A stretch of 64,000 bases of DNA from Desulfosporosinus metallidurans (GTDB lineage Bacteria > Bacillota > Desulfitobacteriia > Desulfitobacteriales > Desulfitobacteriaceae), in the NCBI RefSeq assembly GCF_001936615.1, contig NZ_MLBF01000002.1, forward strand, positions 1 to 64,000. Direction: 5' to 3'. Below are positions 18,573 through 25,413 of this stretch, in pieces (within the stretch, counting starts at the first letter, position 1; every line of letters starts with the position of its first letter). The position numbers and the translations under genes are program-made. The notes beneath the pieces are model-generated. The model saw only the letters and a program-made list of their open reading frames with translations. It did no database searches and was not told where the DNA came from.

Positions 18573-19334
18573 CTATTTATCTCTCGTAATACGACGTATG
18601 ATTGCCGAGGCTAATGAAGCGGCCCCAAAGCCGTTATCAATATTAACAACTCCAATTCCGGAGGCGCAACTATTTAACATACTAAGTAAAGCGGCTAGGC
18701 CTTGAAAATGGGCACCATAACCCACACTAGTAGGGACTGCAATAACCGGTTGTTCGACTAATCCTCCGACAACACTGGCTAAGGCACCTTCCATTCCTGC
18801 AACAACAATAAGCACCTCAGCACGATCCATAAGCTCTCGCTGACCAAGCAAACGATGTATACCCGCTACCCCGACGTCGAAGAGTGTATCCACTTCGTGT
18901 CCCATATAACGTGCCGTCACCCAAGCTTCTTGAGCCACAGGTAAATCAGCCGTTCCAGCCGTCATAATGAGGATCTTTCCGGCAATGCTAGGCTCAGCTA
19001 AAGGGCGAAGTAAGAGACAACGCGCCAAGGAATCATACTCGGCATTCGGAAAATAGGGCAAGATCTTGTTGGCATTTTCAAGGTCAAGACGAGTCGCTAA
19101 TACATTTTCAGCCTTGGCGCCCAAGTGATTCAAAATGGAAATGATATGGTCTGGTTGCTTCCCCTGACAAAAAATTACTTCTGATTGTCCAGTACGAAGT
19201 GCCCGGTGATGATCTAAACGAGCAAACCCTAAATCTTCAAAGGGAAGATCTTTTAATTTAGTTAACGCGTCTTCAGGGGAACATGAACCCTTATGAACGG
19301 ATTCGAGTAGGAACTTTATTGACTCTTCATTCAT
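18573..19334 (-). CDS. larB: LarB, pyridinium-3,5-biscarboxylic acid mononucleotide synthase
   Basis: Carboxylates and hydrolyses nicotinic acid adenine dinucleotide in the first step of nickel-pincer cofactor synthesis. The 253-residue protein has the C-terminal AIR-carboxylase (PurE-like) fold: ILIMTAGTADLPVAQEAW, TLFDVGVAGIHRLL, GMEGALASVVGGLV and the GVVNIDNGFGAASLA end. The N-terminal part (residues 1-120) is the usual LarB extension with LDHHRALRTGQSEVIFCQGK. ATG follows GGAGGCTTAAGT. It lies between larE, whose stop is 2 bases upstream, and larC1. Confidence 0.93.
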   Translation of the reverse strand: MNEESIKFLLESVHKGSCSPEDALTKLKDLPFEDLGFARLDHHRALRTGQSEVIFCQGKQPDHIISILNHLGAKAENVLATRLDLENANKILPYFPNAEYDSLARCLLLRPLAEPSIAGKILIMTAGTADLPVAQEAWVTARYMGHEVDTLFDVGVAGIHRLLGQRELMDRAEVLIVVAGMEGALASVVGGLVEQPVIAVPTSVGYGAHFQGLAALLSMLNSCASGIGVVNIDNGFGAASLASAIIRRITRDK

Positions 19335-19336
19335 AC

Positions 19337-20161
19337 TTAAGCCTCCTGCTGGTCAGGGTTTAGGCTTCCTGAACGCAAGCCCATTAAGTCTAGTGTAACA
19401 AACCTAAAACCCACTTTAAGCAAATGTGCTGTGATTTCTGGACATTCCTGGATAAATCTTGAGAAGTCATCCCTAGGTATCTCGATACGAGCAATATCAC
19501 CATGAGCCCTGACACGACATTCTACGTAGCCTTTCTGATGAAGTATGGCTTCGGCATGCGCAATACGTTGAAGGAGTTCTGCTGTGATCGAATCTCCGAA
19601 GGGAACCCGTGATGCCAAACAAGCCATGGAAGGTTTGTTCCATGTTGGGAGATTTCGGCGTTGGGATAATAGACGAATCTCTGCTTTTGTGAGACCCACT
19701 TCTAATAGGGGACTCAAAATCCCCAATTCTTGAAGAGCTAGCCTCCCAGGGCGATAGTCCTGTGCGTCCGAGGCATTTGTACCATCAATCACTGTGGAAT
19801 AACCCAATTTTTGGCTAAAACTCAAAAATGTCTCGAATAGTTTCTTTTTGCAAAAGTAACAGCGTTCGGGAGGGTTTTCTCGAAATTCCTTTAGTGCCAA
19901 AATATCTAAGTCAATCACATCGACTGGGAATCTATAGTGTTCAACCAGAGCCAGGGCTTCTTCTTCTTCTTGAGAAGAAATCATGGCTCCGCGTGCAAAG
20001 ACGGCTCTACAATCTTGACCTAAGGTTTCTTGAGCAATGGTCATAAGATAAGTAGAATCGACACCGCCTGAAAAAGCTACTAAGGCTTTTCCGAACGATT
20101 GTAAGCGTTTGATGAGTTGGGCCTCTTTTTCATAGACGTTCTCTTTTATTGCTATAACCAT
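19337..20161 (-). CDS. larE: LarE, ATP-dependent sulfur transferase for the nickel-pincer cofactor
   Basis: Adds sulfur to the biscarboxylate intermediate made by LarB. The 274 residues have the PP-loop AFSGGVDSTYL (about 30-39) and the sulfur-donor region KPSMACLASRVPFG with Cys181. Two more cysteines, Cys101 and Cys104 in RCYFCKKKLFE, sit upstream. LarE proteins occur in a sacrificial single-cysteine type and an iron-sulfur type with three cysteines; the three cysteines here would permit the latter, but the assignment is inference. It is the first gene of larE-larB-larC1. No larA target gene is in the window. Confidence 0.92.
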   Translation of the reverse strand: MVIAIKENVYEKEAQLIKRLQSFGKALVAFSGGVDSTYLMTIAQETLGQDCRAVFARGAMISSQEEEEALALVEHYRFPVDVIDLDILALKEFRENPPERCYFCKKKLFETFLSFSQKLGYSTVIDGTNASDAQDYRPGRLALQELGILSPLLEVGLTKAEIRLLSQRRNLPTWNKPSMACLASRVPFGDSITAELLQRIAHAEAILHQKGYVECRVRAHGDIARIEIPRDDFSRFIQECPEITAHLLKVGFRFVTLDLMGLRSGSLNPDQQEA

Positions 20162-20263
20162 TTTTGATAATACCTTTCCTTATCCCTTTTATCTATTCTA
20201 CCTATAAGATAAATAGCTGTCAAAGAACTTTGCATACTGTGCCGCATTGCTTTCCTGCAAAAC

Positions 20264-20308
20264 CAAAAATCAAAGAGCAGAGGGGGCCTTAAGCCTTCCC
20301 CTGCTCTT
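20264..20308 (-). terminator. Terminator of the fixABCX operon
   Basis: On the minus strand AAGAGCAG...GGCTTAAGGCC...CTGCTCTT forms a long stem followed by TGATTTTTGG. It lies 48 bases past the fixX stop. Confidence 0.75.
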
Positions 20309-20355
20309 AGTCTTCACTGAAAAATTTCTTAGGGCTTTAAGTACGTGAAATAGTT

Positions 20356-20637
20356 TTAACCGTTTTTCCACGAGACCCCAAATCCACCTCTGGGGTAGTT
20401 CCAGTTAATGTTGCCAAATGGGCAGCCTATCAGACATGTCCCACACTCAAGACATCCCTCGTACCCAACTGATATGCGTTTTTCTTCTTCATCCCAATCA
20501 TAAACATGAGCCGGGCATATACGAGTACAAGGCTTGTCTTGACACTGTTTTAAACATACCTCAGGGTCATTGATCTTAATGTGACTTAATTTATCCGTGT
20601 TAAATCGTACCAAAAATAGTTTATCATCTAATTTCAT
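20356..20637 (-). CDS. fixX: FixX ferredoxin-like protein
   Basis: Iron-sulfur partner of the FixABC electron-transfer complex, thought to receive or pass on electrons at the FixC quinone site. The 93-residue form starting at ATG 20637 is chosen: GGAGGG lies at the right spacing, and its ATGA overlaps the fixC stop. A longer in-frame start at 20652 is less likely. Cysteines occur as KQCQDKPCTRICP and GCLECGTCLIGCPFG, enough for ferredoxin-type clusters, and the C-terminus NYPRGGFGVSWKNG is typical of FixX. Confidence 0.93.
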   Translation of the reverse strand: MKLDDKLFLVRFNTDKLSHIKINDPEVCLKQCQDKPCTRICPAHVYDWDEEEKRISVGYEGCLECGTCLIGCPFGNINWNYPRGGFGVSWKNG

Positions 20638-21926
20638 AACAGCGCCCTCCATGCTCCATAGACATCTTTAATTAAACCGCCTTTAGAACGGTTTTCGAAG
20701 ACCATCTTGATGATTTCCTTTTGACGCTGTTTCTTGGGTGTCCCATCGGCAGATAAATACATCTTGGCCGCTTTAGAGAATATTTTAGGATACAATTTTA
20801 AAAGGTGCGGATTATTTTCAAAGAACTTACCCATATGGCGATAATGGTGAAGGTCTTTAAGTACAAAGGAATCCCGCAAACGGGTTTCGTATACTGTCAT
20901 GGCCTGGTCACTCAAATCACCGGTTTTAATAGCTTGAGCTGCGACTTCGCCCGCTATTTTACCTGATATCATGGCAAGGTTCGAACCTTCCCTGTTCAAG
21001 GAATTCATAAGCATTGCAGTATCCCCGACGACAAGCACTCCTTGACGGTGAAGTCTCGGTACCTGAGTATATCCCCCTTCAGGTATTAAGTGTGCCAAAT
21101 ATTCCTTAGTTTCTCCACCTTGAAGCAGACGTTTGACATAAGGCTTTGATTTTAAATTTTCAAGGAGATCATTGGGTGTCCAATTATTACGAATCATGGG
21201 TTCTAGAATCGCTCCAACTCCGATTGAAATTGAGTCCTTATTGGTATAAATGAAACCTACACCCATTAACCCTGCCGTAGAATCTCCATATAATTCGATC
21301 GTGGCCCCTTGACCCTCATCAAGACAGAAACGATCTTCAATTTTTTCTTTGGGTAAAGCAATTATTTCTTTTACGGTCACAGCAACTGAGTCTGGCTTTA
21401 ATGGTTTAGCAAGTCCAGCTTTAACTGCTAAGAAGTTATTAACACCTTCGGCTAAGATAACAACCTTTGCTCCTAACTCCCCTTCAGCCCGGCCCGTCTG
21501 AACCCCTACGACATTTCCATTTTTGTAGAGTAGATCTTCTACTAGAGTTTCCGTAATGATCATAACGCCAGCTTTTTCAGCTTGTTGGGCAAGCCAACGG
21601 TCAAACTTAACACGTAAAATTGAATGTGCATTATAGGGGTCGACTGCCCAATCCGGATCCCGATAACCAGCCATAATAGACTCATTACCACTTAACATGG
21701 CAATACGTTGTTCAATGATGGGTCGTTCTAAAGGCGCGTCTTTCCAAAACTCCGGTACAACCATGTTCGTAGCTTTTGTATAGAGTATTCCACCCATGAC
21801 ATTCTTGGTTCCTGGATAATCCCCGCGTTCAATTACTACAGTTTTCATGCCTGCTTGGGCAGCACTGATCGCGGCAGACAGGCCAGCAGGACCGCCGCCA
21901 ACGACGATCACATCAAAGTTTTCCAT
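20634..21926 (-). CDS. fixC: FixC flavoprotein (ETF:quinone oxidoreductase type)
   Basis: FAD-containing dehydrogenase that would accept electrons from FixAB and pass them to quinone. The 430 residues start with VIVVGGGPAGLSAAISAAQAG, the dinucleotide loop. Other landmarks are NAHSILRVKFDRWLA, a second FAD region with RQGVLVVGDTAM, and NREGSNLAMISGKIAGEVAA. ATG follows AAGGAGGGGC. It overlaps fixX by ATGA and lies 12 bases after fixB, so the four genes form one operon. In other bacteria FixABCX bifurcates electrons from NADH to quinone and ferredoxin or flavodoxin; the same use here is likely but not proven. Confidence 0.94.
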   Translation of the reverse strand: MENFDVIVVGGGPAGLSAAISAAQAGMKTVVIERGDYPGTKNVMGGILYTKATNMVVPEFWKDAPLERPIIEQRIAMLSGNESIMAGYRDPDWAVDPYNAHSILRVKFDRWLAQQAEKAGVMIITETLVEDLLYKNGNVVGVQTGRAEGELGAKVVILAEGVNNFLAVKAGLAKPLKPDSVAVTVKEIIALPKEKIEDRFCLDEGQGATIELYGDSTAGLMGVGFIYTNKDSISIGVGAILEPMIRNNWTPNDLLENLKSKPYVKRLLQGGETKEYLAHLIPEGGYTQVPRLHRQGVLVVGDTAMLMNSLNREGSNLAMISGKIAGEVAAQAIKTGDLSDQAMTVYETRLRDSFVLKDLHHYRHMGKFFENNPHLLKLYPKIFSKAAKMYLSADGTPKKQRQKEIIKMVFENRSKGGLIKDVYGAWRALL

Positions 21927-21938
21927 GTTTGCCCCTCC

Positions 21939-23270
21939 TTAATTTGCCACGCCGTGCTGAAGGCGTTTTTTAAATTCTGCGGTCATCGCAGGTACTATTT
22001 GAAATAGGTCTCCGACAATACCATAATTGGCGACACGTAAGATTGAAGCTTCAGGGTCATTATTAATAGCGATAATGAAGTCTGACGTTTCCATCCCAAC
22101 TAAATGCTGAATAGCGCCGGAAATTCCGATGGCGATATAGACTTTAGGACGAACCGTTACCCCAGATTGCCCTACTTGTTGATCATGATTTAGCCAACCT
22201 GCCTCTACAGCTCCTCGCGACCCTGCGAGAGTGGCCCCTAGTACATCCGCCAATTCTTCTGCAAGCGCAATATTCCTTTTCGCTCCAATACCCAGGCCAA
22301 CGGCCACGATAATTTCAGCTTTGTCCAAAAAAGCGCTCTTCGCATCGGAAGGGATAAACTCGAGAATTTTCGTACGGAAATCGCTTTCGTTAAAACCGAA
22401 TTCCTCGTGAATGAGTTCTCCTTGGCGACCTTCGACACGTTCTGGCATTGCCATGACTCTTGGACGGACAGTCGACATTTGAGGACGTCTGGTACGGCAA
22501 AGAATCGTTGCCATTATGTTTCCGCCAAAGGCAGGTCGGGTTTGTTGTAAAAGTTTAGTCTCGGGATCGATACCAAGTACCGTGCAGTCAGCAGTCAAAC
22601 CAGTTTGGACTTTAGTGGCCACAGCCGGAAAAACATCTCTCCCCATCGACGTCGCACCCATCAGAATAATCTCTGGTTGATATTTTTTGACGAGGCCGGT
22701 TATTGCTTCAGCATAAGGCTCTGTACGGTAGTCTTTAAGTACGGGGTGATCAATGACATAGATCTTCTCAGCACCATATGCAAAGGCTTCCGGGATCACT
22801 GCATCCACCTGATGACCGGTGACTACCCCACAGAGTTCACACCCAATTGCATCAGCAAGTTTACGGCCTTCACCAAGTAATTCCCAGGATACTGGTGCGA
22901 CCTTTCCATTACTATATTCGATAATAACCCAAACACCGCTCCAAACATCTCCACCTGCGACGGGTGTTACTTGGGAACGTATCGTCTTTTTCTCATTCCC
23001 TTGAGCATAGTCCTTTACGGATTCTGGCAGAGGTTCCTTTAAATCAAATTTGGAACCTGCACCTGGATCACGATTTTCGCTACGACTCGCTGGCTTGTCC
23101 GGTAAAGAGAGGGTATCGGTCGGACATACTTTGACGCATTTACCACAGTCAATACACTTAGCAGGATCAACAACAACCAGCCCATCAACGAGGTCAAGCG
23201 CTTCTACTGGGCATTCCACGACGCACGCGCCACACCCTATACATTTTGATTTATCGATTGCGACCGTCAT
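21939..23270 (-). CDS. fixB: Electron transfer flavoprotein alpha subunit with N-terminal ferredoxin domain (FixB/EtfA)
   Basis: Alpha subunit of an electron-transfer flavoprotein, 443 residues. An N-terminal domain carries two [4Fe-4S] motifs, CIGCGACVVECP and CIDCGKCVKVCP, an extension found in many anaerobic EtfA proteins but absent from the aerobic form. A linker leads to the EtfA N-domain (about 110-290), and the C-terminal FAD-binding domain shows GSRGAVEAGWLNHDQQVGQS, GVTVRPKVYIAIGISGAIQH and AINNDPEASI. ATG is coupled to fixA by a TAATG overlap with GGGAGGT upstream. Electron bifurcation would need the beta subunit FAD; this is inference. Confidence 0.95.
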   Translation of the reverse strand: MTVAIDKSKCIGCGACVVECPVEALDLVDGLVVVDPAKCIDCGKCVKVCPTDTLSLPDKPASRSENRDPGAGSKFDLKEPLPESVKDYAQGNEKKTIRSQVTPVAGGDVWSGVWVIIEYSNGKVAPVSWELLGEGRKLADAIGCELCGVVTGHQVDAVIPEAFAYGAEKIYVIDHPVLKDYRTEPYAEAITGLVKKYQPEIILMGATSMGRDVFPAVATKVQTGLTADCTVLGIDPETKLLQQTRPAFGGNIMATILCRTRRPQMSTVRPRVMAMPERVEGRQGELIHEEFGFNESDFRTKILEFIPSDAKSAFLDKAEIIVAVGLGIGAKRNIALAEELADVLGATLAGSRGAVEAGWLNHDQQVGQSGVTVRPKVYIAIGISGAIQHLVGMETSDFIIAINNDPEASILRVANYGIVGDLFQIVPAMTAEFKKRLQHGVAN

Positions 23271-24103
23271 TAGTGTTTACCTCCCTTCGCTAGGGGATTA
23301 ACCATAATAATATTTTGTTGGAAGATTTTTTGGACGACTGAGGCTGCAGTTCCTGCAGGGTCTTTCATTCCGTCCATAATTTCTCCTCCAGTACGACTGG
23401 GTGGGGCGAAAATCCTTGAGACACTCGTCGGAGACCCCTTAAGACCCATTTGAGTTGCATCAAACGGGAGGGTCTTGGCATCCCACATCTCTGGTTCATA
23501 CGCGGCAGCTTTCATCATATTCGGTAAGGTTGCGTAACGCAAATCGTTAAGTTCCTTTTCCACAGTAAGTAATGCTGGTAATTGCGACTGAACAACTTGA
23601 CGTCCACTCTCAGTTTTGCGTTCCACCGTCACGGTCGTATCCGTGAGTTCTTTAACTCTAATCGCATACGTCAATTGCGGGAATCCGAGACGTTGTGCAA
23701 TGCCGGGACCAGTTTGGGCGGTATCTCCATCAATCGCTTCTTTTCCTGTAAAGACGAGGTCTATCGGTTCAGTTTCATGTATCTTTAGTAGAGCAGATGA
23801 GAGAATGTAAGCAGTCGCCAAAGAGTCAGAACCGCCAAAAGCACGGTCACTCAAGAGAATTGCGCGATCCGCTCCAAAAGACATGGCTTTTTTCAGTGCT
23901 TCTTTGGCTTGTGGAGGTCCCATGCTTACAATGGTTACCTTCCCCCCAACCTTTTCTTTAAGACGAATTGCTTCCTCCAAGCCATGGGCATCGTAAGGAT
24001 TAATGATGGAGGGTACACCCTCCCGCATGAGAGTGTTGGTAACCGGATCGATCCGAACTTCGGATGTGTCAGGAACTTGCTTTAGGCAGACCACGAAGTG
24101 CAC
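23270..24103 (-). CDS. fixA: Electron transfer flavoprotein beta subunit (FixA/EtfB)
   Basis: Beta subunit pairing with FixB. GTG 24103 is taken as the start because AAGGGGAGGG sits just upstream; this yields 277 residues beginning VHFVVCLKQVPDTSEV, the normal family start. A longer frame begins at 24148. Family motifs include NPYDAHGLEEAIRLKE, VSMGPPQAKEALKKAMSFG, DRAFGGSDSLATAYIL and TGKEAIDGDTAQTGPGIAQ. It is the first gene of fixABCX. Two palindromes at 24197-24228 in its upstream region are possible operators. Confidence 0.95.
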   Translation of the reverse strand: MHFVVCLKQVPDTSEVRIDPVTNTLMREGVPSIINPYDAHGLEEAIRLKEKVGGKVTIVSMGPPQAKEALKKAMSFGADRAILLSDRAFGGSDSLATAYILSSALLKIHETEPIDLVFTGKEAIDGDTAQTGPGIAQRLGFPQLTYAIRVKELTDTTVTVERKTESGRQVVQSQLPALLTVEKELNDLRYATLPNMMKAAAYEPEMWDAKTLPFDATQMGLKGSPTSVSRIFAPPSRTGGEIMDGMKDPAGTAASVVQKIFQQNIIMVNPLAKGGKH

Positions 24104-24196
24104 AAAAATTCCCTCCCCTTTATCGAGATTTTTCGATGTTATTTGCAAAATTACGACTCAATAAATAAATATACTTGTATCAGCATAGTATAAAGT

Positions 24197-24211
24197 TGAT
24201 AAAATATCAAG
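24197..24211. promoter_or_regulatory. Palindrome TTGATA-AAA-TATCAA upstream of fixA
   Basis: A perfect 6-bp inverted repeat with three-base centre, about 95 bases upstream of the fixA start. The half-site resembles that of CRP/FNR proteins (TTGAT...ATCAA), but the spacing is one base longer, so the regulator is unknown. Confidence 0.4.
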
Positions 24212-24214
24212 TCT

Positions 24215-24228
24215 TAAACTAGTTTAAA
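24215..24228. promoter_or_regulatory. Palindrome TTAAACTAGTTTAA upstream of fixA
   Basis: A perfect 14-bp palindrome three bases beyond the previous one. A 13 of 14 match occurs at 25341-25353 between trxB and the UPF0182 gene, suggesting a shared operator. Confidence 0.4.
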
Positions 24229-24277
24229 ATCTTAATCTGAGTTCAACTTTATACAAAAATGAATCAAATCCCTTATT

Positions 24278-25189
24278 TTATAATTCAGAAAGATACTTTT
24301 CCACTTCAACCGCAGCTAAAGCACCGTCTCCAACTGCCGTTGCTACTTGACGTAGTGGAGTGTTACGGATATCTCCGGCAGCATATACACCTTTAAGATT
24401 GGTTTGCAAGTACTGATCGGCAATAATATACCCTCTGTCATCCGTCTCAATTTCCCCCTGGATAAATTGAGCGTTAGGATCTGTGCCAACATAGATAAAA
24501 ACGCCATCAGCCGCAATTTCTCGTGTTGCACCACTCTGCACCTCTTTAATGCGTACGCCTAAGACATGATCAGAACCGAGAATTTCCTCGACAACTGCAT
24601 TAAGTTCAAATTTTAGTTTAGGGTTATCCTTAGCTCTGCTGATAGCAATTTGGGAAGCACGGAAACCTTCACGGCGATGGACAATGATAACCTCTTGCGC
24701 AAATTTAGTAAGGTATATTCCTTCTTCGATGGCCGCATCTCCCCCACCAACGACGACAACTTTTTTATCTCTAAAGAAGGCACCATCGCATGTTGCACAA
24801 TAGGACACACCACGACCTTTGAAAACTTCTTCTCCAGGAACGCCCAATAACCGAGGTTTAGAACCAGCGGCAATAATGATGGAACGTGCTTCAAGGACTT
24901 GGTTTTGTGTTTGTATCTTCTTAACGTTCTCCATTAGGTCGAGTTTTAGTACTTCTTCAAAAATAAATTCCACCCCAAACGCCAAGGCTTGCTTATGAAA
25001 GGAATTCATAAGTTCATATCCGTTAATTCCATCTGGGAATCCGGGATAGTTCTCGATATTTTCCGTTGAAGCCGCTTGCCCTCCTGGCATCGCTAATTCC
25101 AATATGACAGTTTTAAGTCCCCCGCGCGCAGCATATATTCCAGCTGTCAGGCCTGCAGGACCTGCACCGATAATAATGACGTCATACAT
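24278..25189 (-). CDS. trxB: Thioredoxin-disulfide reductase
   Basis: NADPH:thioredoxin reductase of the low-molecular-weight type. ATG 25189 is preferred (AAGGAG upstream; protein starts MYDVIIIGAGPAGLTAGIYA), leaving 303 residues. Landmarks are the FAD loop GAGPAG, the redox centre CATC in SYCATCDGAFF, the NADPH loop VVGGGDAAIEEG and the C-terminal GVYAAGDIRNTPLRQVATAV. It is transcribed towards fixA but is separated from it by about 170 bases holding palindromes, so it is probably its own unit. No thioredoxin gene is adjacent. Confidence 0.95.
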   Translation of the reverse strand: MYDVIIIGAGPAGLTAGIYAARGGLKTVILELAMPGGQAASTENIENYPGFPDGINGYELMNSFHKQALAFGVEFIFEEVLKLDLMENVKKIQTQNQVLEARSIIIAAGSKPRLLGVPGEEVFKGRGVSYCATCDGAFFRDKKVVVVGGGDAAIEEGIYLTKFAQEVIIVHRREGFRASQIAISRAKDNPKLKFELNAVVEEILGSDHVLGVRIKEVQSGATREIAADGVFIYVGTDPNAQFIQGEIETDDRGYIIADQYLQTNLKGVYAAGDIRNTPLRQVATAVGDGALAAVEVEKYLSEL

Positions 25190-25340
25190 GACTTTCAACT
25201 CCTTCAATAATGCAAATTCTATCATACCCCTTTAGGGTATTTCTAGATCAGTATACCATATCTTACCCAGATTTTAAAAGTAATAGGTGCAAATTCTCTG
25301 AACTTAATGAAGGGATTTTCATTTACAGGGAAGAATATAG

Positions 25341-25353
25341 TTAAACTAGTTTA
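25341..25353. promoter_or_regulatory. Second copy of the TTAAACTAGTTTA palindrome
   Basis: Lies in the divergent spacer between trxB (-) and the UPF0182 gene (+), about 60 bases upstream of the latter. It matches the fixA-upstream palindrome at 13 of 14 positions. Confidence 0.4.
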
Positions 25354-25413
25354 GATTATATAACTTAGTGTTGAAAACAAGTTTTGTAAAAAGTTTCAAG
25401 GGAGGAATCACTA

